This document shows, one piece after another, positions 1 through 7,598 of a DNA stretch of 54,202 nt. Within the stretch, counting starts at the first letter, position 1, and every line of letters begins with the position of its first letter. A model generated the notes under the pieces. It was not told where the DNA came from and searched no databases. It was given only the letters and a program-made list of their open reading frames with translations. The stretch is from assembly GCA_017435965.1 (NCBI GenBank), contig JAFSEA010000085.1:1-54202 (forward strand), written 5' to 3'. A program made the position numbers and the translations under genes. Origin of the DNA: Oscillospiraceae bacterium (GTDB lineage: Bacteria; Bacillota; Clostridia; Oscillospirales; JAAYXM01).

Positions 1-67
1 GATGTTTCAAGGACTTTTGTGAAAACTATGCGTCTTTTTGAAATTAGGTTCTGCGAAAAAACCGAGA

Positions 68-93
68 CGGAACGACCGGTTGTCGTTCCCTAC
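68..93. repeat. GTAGGG-bordered palindrome, AACGAC core
   Basis: An 8-bp perfect inverted repeat (GGAACGAC at 69-76, GTCGTTCC at 82-89) with a 5-nt loop is followed by CTAC. Read on the minus strand it begins GTAGGG. This border plus a palindromic core matches the architecture of the copies near 49.8, 52.0, 52.5, 53.3 and 54.1 kb, with a different core. It is the only copy I see left of the mobile element. Confidence 0.55.
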
Positions 94-120
94 ATATGTT
101 TCTTCGCTTGTGGTCTCGCA

Positions 121-168
121 CCTTTTTCGACAGTCTGAAGCGGAAAGATTAAATACTTTCCGCTTTTG
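121..168 (+). terminator. 17-mer plus hairpin, terminator-like (copy 1)
   Basis: The 17-mer CCTTTTTCGACAGTCTG (121-137) is followed directly by a 10-bp perfect stem (138-147 with 156-165, 8-nt loop) and a T-rich run. The same 17-mer followed by an unrelated 10-bp hairpin occurs at 1007-1052. It probably ends a transcript from a gene left of the window. Confidence 0.55.
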
Positions 169-204
169 CTTGTGAAAAATTATAAAAATAAATAAAAAAG
201 GTCT

Positions 205-232
205 TTGATTATTCGGAGTTTTGTTGTATAAT
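205..232 (+). promoter_or_regulatory. sigma-A-type promoter for the CofE-like gene
   Basis: TTGATT (205-210), 16-nt spacer, TATAAT (227-232). The predicted start near 239 gives a short leader before the ATG at 266. Confidence 0.6.
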
Positions 233-265
233 ATAAAAATAGAAAAAAACAAAGGGGTTTTAAAA

Positions 266-964
266 ATGGCAGAGCTTTGTGCAAATGAAGGTAAGAGTAC
301 CACTATAAATGTTGATGGTAAGGAATATATGCGCTTGCCCATAAAAACACACGTTGTAACAGCGGAAGATAAAATTCCCGATGTTGCAGAAAAATATGCA
401 AAGGAGCATATGGAGGGCGAGGATATTCTCTTTATATCCGAAAAATGTGTTGCTTGTTCACAGAAGAGAGCAGTACCGCTTTCGGAAATTCATCCGCGCC
501 GTCTTGCAAAATTTCTTTGTAAGTTCGTTTATAAATCACCTTATGGCATAGGTCTCGGAATTCCGGAAACAATGGAAATGGCTCTTCGTGAGTGTGGCAC
601 TCCCCGTATGCTTTTTGCGGCATTCGTAAGTGCAATCGGTAAGCTTTTCCGTCGTCGCGGATGGTTCTATAAGGTTGCAGGTTATCGCGCGGAGTCAATT
701 GACGGTCCCACTCCTTATACTCTTCCGCCTTATAATAAATGCGTTGTTCTCGGCCCGGAGGATCCCGATAAGGTAGCAAGAGAAACTGCAGAAAGAATAG
801 GATTCCGTGTGGTTATCGTCGATGTAAATGATCTTACAGGTAAAATTCTCGGCGCTTCGGATGAAAGCCTTGACCGTGAATTCCTCCCGAGAGTTCTGAA
901 GGATAACCCCCTTGGTCAGAGCGCACAGCAAACTCCTATGGGAATTATCCGCGAGGTAAAATAA
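266..964 (+). CDS. CofE/F420-0:gamma-glutamyl ligase-like protein
   Basis: The 232-residue product resembles the coenzyme F420-0:L-glutamate ligase (CofE) fold family: the N-terminal stretch with RLPIKTHVV and DILFISEK, and the C-terminal VDVNDLTGKILGASD, correspond to conserved CofE-like segments. True CofE adds glutamate to F420 using GTP. No other F420 gene is in this window, and Clostridia of this kind generally do not make F420, so the substrate is probably different and unknown. I chose the ATG at 266 because AAAGGGG lies just upstream; an ATG 45 nt earlier lies at the transcription start and has no ribosome-binding site. The gene appears monocistronic, with a promoter at 205-232 and a terminator-like module at 1007-1052. 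Family assignment is fairly sure, function is not. Confidence 0.7.
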   Translation: MAELCANEGKSTTINVDGKEYMRLPIKTHVVTAEDKIPDVAEKYAKEHMEGEDILFISEKCVACSQKRAVPLSEIHPRRLAKFLCKFVYKSPYGIGLGIPETMEMALRECGTPRMLFAAFVSAIGKLFRRRGWFYKVAGYRAESIDGPTPYTLPPYNKCVVLGPEDPDKVARETAERIGFRVVIVDVNDLTGKILGASDESLDREFLPRVLKDNPLGQSAQQTPMGIIREVK

Positions 965-1006
965 TCTTGGATATATTGATATTCTGACCGGTTGAAAAAT
1001 ACAGTC

Positions 1007-1052
1007 CCTTTTTCGACAGTCTGCAGAACTGCAGTGAGTAAACTGCAGTTCT
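1007..1052 (+). terminator. 17-mer plus hairpin, terminator-like (copy 2)
   Basis: The same 17-mer CCTTTTTCGACAGTCTG (1007-1023) is followed by a 10-bp stem (1025-1034 with 1043-1052) around a CTGCAG core, then TCTTGTTC. It lies 43 nt after the CofE-like stop codon. The stem sequence differs completely from copy 1, so the 17-mer itself is under conservation. Confidence 0.55.
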
Positions 1053-1099
1053 TCTTGTTCAAACGAGCATATAAATTCTTCTTCAAATGAGTATATAAT
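1048..1099. repeat. imperfect tandem duplication upstream of the YgjV-like gene
   Basis: Two adjacent units of about 24-27 nt, each starting TTCTTCTT, containing CAAA-GAG and ending in TATAAA or TATAAT, differ by a 3-nt deletion and a few substitutions. The block looks like a local slippage duplication in the promoter-proximal region. No function is evident. Confidence 0.45.
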
Positions 1100-1103
1100 A
1101 CAG

Positions 1104-1132
1104 TTGATTTTTTCTTCCTCGTGTGGTAACAT
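1104..1132 (+). promoter_or_regulatory. extended -10 promoter for the YgjV-like gene
   Basis: TTGATT (1104-1109), 17-nt spacer, TAACAT (1127-1132) preceded by TGG, a TGn extension. A start near 1139 would give a leader of about 28 nt. Confidence 0.45.
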
Positions 1133-1166
1133 ATTATAGATTGTTCAAAAGCGAGGATGAAATTTA

Positions 1167-1688
1167 ATGGCGGAATACATTTCATATGCGCTGTCGGGCG
1201 CTGCAACCGTGCTTGGCTTAATTGAGCCTTTTAATAAAAAAATGAGTATAATTTTGTTCTTTAGCTTGGTTGGAAATCTGCTTGTAGCTGCAAGCTATGC
1301 GTTTGCAGGAACGGAGGCAATGACAGGTGCGCTTATCTGTGCAGTTGCTTGCGTTGAACTTATAATAAACTTTATTTTGAAGAAAAAAGAAAAAAAGATT
1401 CCTGCCTGGCTTCTTGTTATATATTCGCTTGCGTTTGTTGGTGTAAACCTTATAGGCGGAATAAACGCGTGGTTTGACATTTTGGCGCTTCTTGCTGCAC
1501 TTTGTTTTGTGTTTAGCTACGCACAGCAGAATTCGAAATACTATAGAGTGTTGTTTGTAGTAAATTCGGGATTGTGGATAGTATATGACATATGCGCCGT
1601 ATCCTACGGAAATCTGTTCACTCACATTGCACTTTTTATTGCAACGATAATATCAATAACCATACACGAGAGAAAAAAAGAAGAGTAA
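1167..1688 (+). CDS. YgjV-like multi-pass inner membrane protein
   Basis: The 173-residue, very hydrophobic protein has about six membrane segments (roughly residues 5-22, 27-46, 50-69, 79-98, 103-120, 128-165) and ends in a charged RKKEE tail, fitting the YgjV (Imp-YgjV) family of small bacterial membrane proteins. The biochemical role of that family is not established. The ATG at 1167 has GAGGA about 12 nt upstream. It is transcribed alone, convergent with the ROK repressor gene, and the two share a strong bidirectional hairpin at 1693-1734. Nothing in the sequence points to a substrate. Confidence 0.7.
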   Translation: MAEYISYALSGAATVLGLIEPFNKKMSIILFFSLVGNLLVAASYAFAGTEAMTGALICAVACVELIINFILKKKEKKIPAWLLVIYSLAFVGVNLIGGINAWFDILALLAALCFVFSYAQQNSKYYRVLFVVNSGLWIVYDICAVSYGNLFTHIALFIATIISITIHERKKEE

Positions 1689-1692
1689 TGTA

Positions 1693-1734
1693 TAAAGCAG
1701 AGGAGAGTTTTAACTAAAGCTCTCCTCTGCTTTA
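1693..1734. terminator. bidirectional terminator, 15-bp perfect stem
   Basis: The arms 1693-1707 and 1720-1734 are perfectly complementary with a 12-nt loop. The stem ends are A/T-rich on both sides, so it can terminate both the YgjV-like gene (+) and the ROK gene (-). Confidence 0.85.
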
Positions 1735-1756
1735 TATGTATAGCAACAAATGTTTC

Positions 1757-2986
1757 TTATTTGCTGAAAATGTCATCGAGACACATGATTGTTGCAGCTT
1801 TACGAACGTCCTCATAGTCGCTGACATATAGCTCTATTTGAACTTGATCGGCGTTGTTGAGTGGATGAAAGTATGTTGAGAAGCAATTTTTGAGCGTGGT
1901 CAGAAATTTTTCGCCCAACAGAGCGATATCTCCGCCAATACGGATGCTTCGTATGCTCAGGAGATCCACCGTGCTTCGCAGAACACTGCATAATATATGT
2001 GCATATTCTTCTAAAACAGATATAACTTTTTTATTTTCTGCTTCAAGTGCAAGTGCAATCTTTTTTATTGATTCGACGTTACAGTCCGAGCCAAAGTGCT
2101 CGGAATACTCAAGATCCATACCTGCTTTTTCGTTGAGGTTTCGGAAGAGTGATAGTGTATTGAGCAGTGTTTCTGCACAACCGTGGTTTCCGCATCGACA
2201 TAGCTTGCCGTGATAGTCAACGACAGAGTGTCCAATCTCAACCGGAAAGCAAAAGTTTTTTTTGTTGTCGTTGCTGCTTAAAACAACGCCGGCAAAGATT
2301 GCTTCATCAATGTTTATTGACAACAGGGGCAGGCGCGCTGCCCACTTGTTTGCAAGAAAGGATTGGAAGGCAATTATTGAGCCGTTTGTGCTTATCATTA
2401 TATGAGTGTTCTGTGGGAATTGACGAGCCAGACTTATTACCAAATGCCGGTCCAGAGAATCCTCGACAGAAAAAAATTGGGAAAATAAGAGGCTTCCGCT
2501 AACTGAATCAACAACACCCGGAAAAATAAGGTGAATACCCATAAGAGTGTTGAGGGGAAGTTTTGCGGAGCGCAAAAGACCACGAATGGTCTCGGCGATT
2601 GCGTTTGCTCCGTAATCTGTATTTCTGATTCGCGTGCCAATAATCTTTTTTAAGCAAATATCATAAATTGTGCAGATAAAGGAGCGACCCAAAAGTTCAA
2701 CCGTGGCAACGCAGCCGAATTTATTATTCACTTCCAGCAAGATGGATTTACGTCCGCGCGGTGAGGCGGCAACGAGCTCTGTTTCTATTATCCATTGCTT
2801 TTTTAATAAATCATCGACAAGGTTTGAAACAGATGAAACCGAAAGAGAGCATAGTTTTGACAATTCGACGCGACTGATTGGCATATGGTCGCGTATCAGG
2901 TTGAATATGAGCTTGGTGTTATTTGATTTTATTTCTTGCTGAGATGTGCTGTATTCCTGTTGCTTTACATTGCGTATCTGTATCAT
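1757..2986 (-). CDS. ROK-family transcriptional repressor (NagC/XylR type)
   Basis: The 409-residue protein has an N-terminal winged helix-turn-helix (about residues 25-75, with SRVELSKLCSLSVSSVSNLV as the recognition region) and a ROK sugar-kinase-like domain. The ROK zinc motif is intact: GHSVVDYHGKLCRCGNHGCA, with H253, C263, C265 and C270. Such regulators usually sense a sugar or amino-sugar metabolite and leave their operator on binding. The gene is divergent from the toroid/aminotransferase operon, whose promoter carries a perfect 10-bp palindrome directly after the -10, the obvious operator. A degraded palindrome half (TTGGAATAAA, 2999-3008) overlaps this gene's own leader, suggesting autoregulation. 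The start at 2986 is set by GGAGTAAA at 2991-2998. Confidence 0.9.
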   Translation of the reverse strand: MIQIRNVKQQEYSTSQQEIKSNNTKLIFNLIRDHMPISRVELSKLCSLSVSSVSNLVDDLLKKQWIIETELVAASPRGRKSILLEVNNKFGCVATVELLGRSFICTIYDICLKKIIGTRIRNTDYGANAIAETIRGLLRSAKLPLNTLMGIHLIFPGVVDSVSGSLLFSQFFSVEDSLDRHLVISLARQFPQNTHIMISTNGSIIAFQSFLANKWAARLPLLSINIDEAIFAGVVLSSNDNKKNFCFPVEIGHSVVDYHGKLCRCGNHGCAETLLNTLSLFRNLNEKAGMDLEYSEHFGSDCNVESIKKIALALEAENKKVISVLEEYAHILCSVLRSTVDLLSIRSIRIGGDIALLGEKFLTTLKNCFSTYFHPLNNADQVQIELYVSDYEDVRKAATIMCLDDIFSK

Positions 2987-3029
2987 TTATTTTACTCCTT
3001 GGAATAAATGTGTTTTTTCTGTTTCTTCA

Positions 3030-3059
3030 ATTATACACTATTTAACAAAAAAAGTCCAA
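3030..3059 (-). promoter_or_regulatory. promoter of the ROK repressor gene
   Basis: On the minus strand, TTGGAC (3054-3059) and TATAAT (3030-3035) are separated by 18 nt. A degenerate copy of the downstream operator covers roughly 2986-3008, between this promoter and the start codon. Confidence 0.65.
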
Positions 3060-3091
3060 TTTATTTTTGTCATAATAATAAATTAGATGTA

Positions 3092-3120
3092 TTGACTGCC
3101 TTTTTGGCATATGATATAAT
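3092..3120 (+). promoter_or_regulatory. extended -10 promoter of the toroid/aminotransferase operon
   Basis: TTGACT (3092-3097), 17-nt spacer ending in TGA, then a consensus TATAAT (3115-3120). It is a strong promoter that would need repression. Confidence 0.85.
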
Positions 3121-3123
3121 GCA

Positions 3124-3146
3124 TTTAATCCAAGCGTTGGATTAAA
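3124..3146 (+). promoter_or_regulatory. palindromic operator, probable ROK repressor site
   Basis: TTTAATCCAA (3124-3133) and TTGGATTAAA (3137-3146) form a perfect inverted repeat with a GCG spacer, starting 3 nt after the -10 and covering the transcription start. Its position would block initiation when bound. The flanking divergent ROK gene makes it the likely target. Confidence 0.8.
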
Positions 3147-3165
3147 TAAAAGTGGAGGGATTATA

Positions 3166-4239
3166 ATGTCTGAAAAATATACTTCAAAATGGAGTAAAGC
3201 AGAATTACAGGTTAAGTTCGAGCGTGGTCGTAAGGCTATTGCGGACGGTGTTAAGTTTCAAATGGGTTTCTTGCAGCCTGATGGCGGATATATATGGGAT
3301 GGCTATCGCTGTGATGCATTTCATAAGCAGGCTTACAGCTGGAACTTGGTTGGAGAAAATGAAGCCGCACATCGCTTGTTGAATTGGATTAGGGATAACA
3401 GAATTCGTGAAGACGGTTCTTTGATTTTGGTTCCCACAGCTAAAGAAAAAGGAATGACGATGAATCCGCCACAGAGTCCGGACGATGCGAACATCGACAT
3501 TTATAAACATTGCTGGACAATTCAGGGGGCACATCGATTGGGCCGCTTTGATGTATCATTTCCGATATATAACTTTTTAAAGACCTGTCAGCGCCCATGC
3601 GGAGGTTTCCCGTTGGAAAACTCAATGGATCACAGCAGAGCAATGACAACAGCGTGGGCAGGAGTTACGGCAATATACTTTAATGATTTGGAAATGGCAC
3701 AGAAATGTATGGATTGGTGTTTAGATGTTCAGGAGCAGAACACAGATCCGGAGAAATATTATTTCTCAACAGATGATGCAGGTAAGATAATTACAGATAA
3801 TGGAAATTATATTGATATTCATAAGACAAAACAGTGCTATTGGGAAGTTGGTTTCTCAATGATTCTTGCAAATCGTATGTACCAAATTACGGGTGACAAG
3901 AAGTATCTTGATGCTGTAGGCAAGTGGCTCGATTTTCTTTGGACTTGTGCAGAGGATGTTTGGAGCTATTGGGGAAGTGGAAAGGCTGCTCAGGCAGCGG
4001 CCATGTATTATTCCTTTACGGGTGATGAGAGAGGAATTGATGCTGCTGTAAGCTTTATTGACTTTGTTGTAGAGACACAGGTTAAGGTGGCGGATAAAGA
4101 CGGAAAATATGCAGGCGGACTCTGGTATGACGATGAGCCCGATATTCTTTTGATTTATGTAGACCATGCTGCTTGCTTCTCTGGTTGGGTACTCGACAGC
4201 ATTTCATATATTGAGTCTCGTATGGGATTGTTAAAATAA
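3166..4239 (+). CDS. alpha/alpha-toroid (terpene cyclase-like/six-hairpin fold) protein, unknown reaction
   Basis: The 357-residue protein has no signal peptide and shows repeated helical hairpins with glycine-rich turns: FLQPDGGYIWDG (about 35-46), CQRPCGGFPLENSMDHSRA (about 143-161), the CYWEVGFSMILANR region and YAGGLWYDDEPD near the C-terminus. This pattern fits the alpha/alpha-toroid superfamily, which includes terpene cyclases, glycoside hydrolases of six-hairpin type and sugar epimerases. Conserved Trp, Asp and His residues in these loops suggest an enzyme. I cannot name a family. It is the first gene of a ROK-repressed operon; the class III aminotransferase follows 24 nt later, so the two probably act on one small molecule, perhaps an amino sugar. 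GGAGGG lies 6 nt before the ATG. Confidence 0.6.
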   Translation: MSEKYTSKWSKAELQVKFERGRKAIADGVKFQMGFLQPDGGYIWDGYRCDAFHKQAYSWNLVGENEAAHRLLNWIRDNRIREDGSLILVPTAKEKGMTMNPPQSPDDANIDIYKHCWTIQGAHRLGRFDVSFPIYNFLKTCQRPCGGFPLENSMDHSRAMTTAWAGVTAIYFNDLEMAQKCMDWCLDVQEQNTDPEKYYFSTDDAGKIITDNGNYIDIHKTKQCYWEVGFSMILANRMYQITGDKKYLDAVGKWLDFLWTCAEDVWSYWGSGKAAQAAAMYYSFTGDERGIDAAVSFIDFVVETQVKVADKDGKYAGGLWYDDEPDILLIYVDHAACFSGWVLDSISYIESRMGLLK

Positions 4240-4263
4240 TAAATATAGTTAGGAGAAATGATT

Positions 4264-5709
4264 ATGGGCACAAAAATTCCGCAGGCTATGCAAGCTTGTA
4301 TTCCGGAGAATATGAAGCCGTTCATTCCGGAAACGATTGAAGAATTAAAGAGTTATGCAGTAAACCACATTTGTCCGCACTATATGTCAAATGCGGACCT
4401 TGAACGTGATCCGAAGGTTTATGTTAAGTCGGAAGGCAATTACATATATGATGTGGAAGGTAAAAAATATCTTGATAGCTTTGCTTCTATTTTGACGACA
4501 ATGTGCGGACATAACAACACCGCGATTATTGAAAAGATTAAGGCTCAGTTTGATATTCTTGACTTCTTCCCGAATTTTGGTGATCATTACTGCATTCCGA
4601 TGGTTGCGCTTTCAAAGAAGCTTACTGAGATTGCACCCGAGGGTCTCACATCGTTCTTTTATGTAAATTCAGGTTCTGAAGCAAACGAAACCGCAATTAA
4701 AGCCGCTTGGGCTTACCAACTTGAGAGTGGATTTAAAAATCGCACGAAAATCATCCATCGCCGCGGATCATATCACGGCACAACTGTTGCAGTAACTGCG
4801 GCTTGCGGACTTCCGTGGTTTAATGAAAAATATCCGACAGATTCAAATATGCTGGAAGCTCCGCCGTGTGACTGCGACCATTGCCAATGTGACTGCTCAA
4901 AGTGCTATGGTACTTGCGGCATGCAGTGCCTTAAGGATACAGAAGAACTCATATTAAAAGAGGGACCCGAAACAATAGCAGGCTTTATTATGGACCCGCT
5001 TCCGGGCTCAAATTCGGGATATCCGATTGCTCCGCAGGAATATATGGACGGTATCCGCGCTTTGTGTGATAAGTATGGTATTCTTTTGATTTTTGATGAA
5101 ATTCAGTGCGGCTTCGGTAAGTCAGGCGAATGGTTTGTTGCAAACAACTACAAGGTAACTCCCGATCTTCTCACTACGTCAAAAGCATTAACAAACGGAT
5201 ATGTTCCTTTGGGTGTTGTTATGATGAAGCAAAAGATTTATGACAGATTCCGCACAGGAACAAGTGAGTTCAGAAGCGGATCAACCTTCGGTGGGCATAA
5301 CGTTGCTTGTGCTGCTGCAATTGCAACCATTGATTATATCCAAGAAAACGATCTTATTGCGAAGTCAAAGGCACTTAGTGACCGTATGGCTGCAGGGCTT
5401 GACAAGCTTCAGAAAGAGCATCCGATCATCCTCAGACATAAGCATATGGGAATGATGTTCTCTATTGAGTTGACATCGAAGAAGGGCGAATTTGTCCCGT
5501 TTGAAAATCCAGGTGCTGCAGGGGCTTTTGTCAATGCTTGGTGCTATGAAAAAGAGGGCGCAATTATCCGTAACAACGTATATAACAATCGAGATAACGT
5601 TGTTTACTGTCCTGCACTTACGTTTTCGGAAGAGATGATAGATAAGCTGCTTGATGCTCTTGATAAGGCATTTACTGCTGCTGAAAAGGAATTTGACGTA
5701 AAGGCATAG
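4264..5709 (+). CDS. class III PLP aminotransferase with an eight-cysteine cluster
   Basis: The 481-residue product has class III (ornithine/GABA type) aminotransferase motifs: NSGSEANE (135-142), SYHGTT, the PLP-contacting FDEIQCGFGKSG with D278, and the lysine of TTSKALTNGYVPLG (K307) that forms the Schiff base. Between residues 202 and 222 it carries eight cysteines in 21 residues, starting CDCDHCQCDCSKC. Several class III enzymes have a CxxC pair here, and mammalian GABA transaminase holds an Fe-S cluster through such a pair, but this density is unusual. I chose ATG 4264 because AGGAG at 4251-4255 is 8 nt away; ATG 4258 would be too close. It is second in the ROK-controlled operon. The amino donor and acceptor are unknown. 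Confidence 0.85.
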   Translation: MGTKIPQAMQACIPENMKPFIPETIEELKSYAVNHICPHYMSNADLERDPKVYVKSEGNYIYDVEGKKYLDSFASILTTMCGHNNTAIIEKIKAQFDILDFFPNFGDHYCIPMVALSKKLTEIAPEGLTSFFYVNSGSEANETAIKAAWAYQLESGFKNRTKIIHRRGSYHGTTVAVTAACGLPWFNEKYPTDSNMLEAPPCDCDHCQCDCSKCYGTCGMQCLKDTEELILKEGPETIAGFIMDPLPGSNSGYPIAPQEYMDGIRALCDKYGILLIFDEIQCGFGKSGEWFVANNYKVTPDLLTTSKALTNGYVPLGVVMMKQKIYDRFRTGTSEFRSGSTFGGHNVACAAAIATIDYIQENDLIAKSKALSDRMAAGLDKLQKEHPIILRHKHMGMMFSIELTSKKGEFVPFENPGAAGAFVNAWCYEKEGAIIRNNVYNNRDNVVYCPALTFSEEMIDKLLDALDKAFTAAEKEFDVKA

Positions 5710-5747
5710 GCATAGACTTAGCTTCTAAAAAGTAAATATAAACACAA

Positions 5748-5787
5748 GTACCCTTTCCGAAAATACACGGAAAGGGTACGTTTTTTT
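5748..5787 (+). terminator. rho-independent terminator after the aminotransferase
   Basis: A 12-bp perfect stem (5748-5759 with 5768-5779) and an 8-nt loop are followed by G and seven T residues. Confidence 0.9.
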
Positions 5788-5825
5788 GTTTTATGTAAAG
5801 GTAAAATTTGTTTACAAAAATTGCA

Positions 5826-5854
5826 TTGTATTTTCCTTTAAAAGGTGGTATTAT
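5826..5854 (+). promoter_or_regulatory. putative promoter of the small frameshifted gene
   Basis: TTGTAT (5826-5831), 17-nt spacer, TATTAT (5849-5854), 27 nt before the start codon at 5882. Confidence 0.4.
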
Positions 5855-5881
5855 ATTAAACGGCTACAAGGAGAAAATAAT

Positions 5882-6038
5882 ATGAGCGATAATATTAAAA
5901 AAGAAGAAAAGAAACTCAAAAAGAAGCAAAAAAGAGAAAAGAAAGAAGAAAAAATATATGCATTCCGTTTTCCATTTTCTTGCTCTCGGTGGAAGTGTAC
6001 TTCACTTTATATCGATTTTCGGATATGTCATATTATAA
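5882..6038 (+). pseudogene. small lysine-rich single-TM protein gene with an apparent frameshift
   Basis: ATG 5882 has a good ribosome-binding site (AAGGAG, 5868-5873). The first 24 codons encode a lysine/glutamate-rich segment (MSDNIKKEEKKLKKKQKREK onward). In that frame the rest is nonsense-like, but in the +1 frame the sequence right after an A6 run encodes HSVFHFLALGGSVLHFISIF and stops at TAA 6036-6038. Reading A5 instead of A6 would join the two halves into a ~51-residue basic-tail, single-membrane-helix protein. This could be a real mutation, a sequencing/assembly indel, or a +1 slippage event. The 3' end overlaps the convergent gene by 6 bp. I do not recognise a family. Confidence 0.5.
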
Positions 6039-6446
6039 ATCGGCATCAACGCTCACGTTTGTGATTCCGTTATTTTCAAATTCACGGATATAGGATTCTC
6101 TCCGGGAAACAAGCTCTTCGGGTGGGATTTCCTCTTCTGTCATATCGCGGTGGGCGAGCTCCTCTGCAAGTATTTCAAAAAATACTGCATCCTCATAGTC
6201 CATTATCGCCTCGTGTATTCCGCCTTCGGAAAATGCACGGGAGGGAAGTGTCTCACCATCAACAGTTTCGCAAAGGGTGTTCATATCATATTTTGGGCAT
6301 AGGGAAAAAAGGTAGCTTTCCACCTTGTCAAAATCGGGAATGCGGTCATTTCCACGAGCGGAATTAAGTACCCAGTTTCCTATATATACCATATCTAAAA
6401 GTCTTCTGAATTGTTTTGAAGAAAGTTCTATCTGCACATTTATCAC
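6033..6446 (-). CDS. conserved-looking acidic protein of unknown function
   Basis: This 137-residue soluble protein is strongly acidic, with a mostly helical composition and no signal peptide or membrane segment. It begins MINVQIELSSKQFRRLLDMV and contains an acidic stretch around residues 85-112 (EEEIPPEELV). I do not recognise a family. The stop codon overlaps the small frameshifted gene by a few bases. The start at 6446 is divergent from ddl and is preceded on the minus strand by AAGGTGATAA and, further out, a TATAAT (6475-6480). Codon use looks like the rest of the window, so it is probably a resident gene. Confidence 0.55.
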   Translation of the reverse strand: MINVQIELSSKQFRRLLDMVYIGNWVLNSARGNDRIPDFDKVESYLFSLCPKYDMNTLCETVDGETLPSRAFSEGGIHEAIMDYEDAVFFEILAEELAHRDMTEEEIPPEELVSRRESYIREFENNGITNVSVDADL

Positions 6447-6542
6447 CTTACCTTATTATTTATGATTATACAACATATGCTTTTATTTTTCCACATATAA
6501 ATAATATACAAAAGAAAATTTAACCGTATTGGAGTTGGGACA

Positions 6543-7595
6543 ATGTCAAAGCTTAATCTCGCGGTGCTTTTTGGCGGGGCATCAAGTGAACATGAAATCT
6601 CTCTTATGTCGGCGGCAAGCGTTATCCGTGGACTTAAGAAAGAAAAATACAATATCATAAAGGTCGGCATCACAAAATCCGGAGCCTGGTTTTATCTTCC
6701 CGATACAGAGCCTGATATGATAGAAAAAAACAGGTGGGAAGAAGCATCAAAAAGACCTTGCACAATCTCGGTAAACCGGGAAAGCCGCGGAATAGTTTGC
6801 CTTGATGATGGAGAATTTCTTCCCGTTGATGTTGTTTTCCCTGTGCTTCACGGCGAAAACGGTGAGGATGGCAGAGTGCAAGGTGCGTGTGAGCTTTCGG
6901 GAATCCCTTGTGTGGGACCGGGCTGTGCTTCAAGTGCAATCTGCATGGATAAGTCCATCACAAAGCTTGTTGCCGCCACAACCGGAGTACGTCAGGCAGA
7001 ATATGTGCTTGCAACAAAAGAAAATTTCAGAAACGGCGCAATAATTGATGAAATAGAGAAAAAGCTTACATATCCGGTTTTTGTAAAGCCTGCAGGTACA
7101 GGATCTTCCGTGGGAACTGCGAAAGCAGAAAACAGGGAAAAGCTTCATAAGGCAATAAGTGAAGCTCTTCCTTATGGCGGAAAAGTGCTTGTGGAAGAGT
7201 TTATAAATGCGAGAGAAATCGAAACTGCAGTCCTCGGAAACGCCGAACCTGTTGTTTCCGTCTGCGGAGAGGTAATTCCTTCCCGGGAGTTCTACACATA
7301 TGAATCAAAGTATGTGGATAATACTTCCGTCACTCCCATTCCCGCAGATATTCCGGAAGAGGTTTCGGAAAAAATAAGGGACTTTGCAAAAAAGATATAT
7401 ATTGCGCTTTCTTGTCGGGGACTCTCAAGAGTTGACTTTTTCATAAACAAGGAAAACGGGGAAATCATATTCAATGAGATAAATACTATCCCCGGATTTA
7501 CAAGCATCAGTATGTATGCAAAGTTATTTGCGGCTTGCGGAGTGGAGTTTTCTGAACTTCTTGACAGAATTATAGCCTTTGCAATGGAGGACTGA
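6543..7595 (+). CDS. ddl: D-alanine--D-alanine ligase
   Basis: Joins two D-alanines with ATP to make the dipeptide end of the peptidoglycan stem; cytoplasmic. The 350 residues match the usual Ddl length. The N-terminal LFGGASSEHEISLMSA motif, an ATP-grasp domain with VFVKPAGTGSSVGT (about 175-190), VEEFINAREIETAVLG and the Mg-binding C-terminal VDFF...IIFNEINTIPGFT are all present. The ATG at 6543 follows GGAGTTGGGAC. It starts a wall-precursor group: murI begins 3 nt after its stop, followed by a YwiB-like gene and an S41 protease. Together ddl and murI supply the two D-amino acids of the stem peptide. Confidence 0.95.
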   Translation: MSKLNLAVLFGGASSEHEISLMSAASVIRGLKKEKYNIIKVGITKSGAWFYLPDTEPDMIEKNRWEEASKRPCTISVNRESRGIVCLDDGEFLPVDVVFPVLHGENGEDGRVQGACELSGIPCVGPGCASSAICMDKSITKLVAATTGVRQAEYVLATKENFRNGAIIDEIEKKLTYPVFVKPAGTGSSVGTAKAENREKLHKAISEALPYGGKVLVEEFINAREIETAVLGNAEPVVSVCGEVIPSREFYTYESKYVDNTSVTPIPADIPEEVSEKIRDFAKKIYIALSCRGLSRVDFFINKENGEIIFNEINTIPGFTSISMYAKLFAACGVEFSELLDRIIAFAMED

Positions 7596-7598
7596 GCA

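Noticed and set aside
7-342. A long leftward open frame near the left end, hydrophobic and Phe-rich
   Set aside because: It runs across the hairpin and promoter of the CofE-like gene, has no ribosome-binding site and no family resemblance; it is an antisense artefact of A/T-rich DNA.
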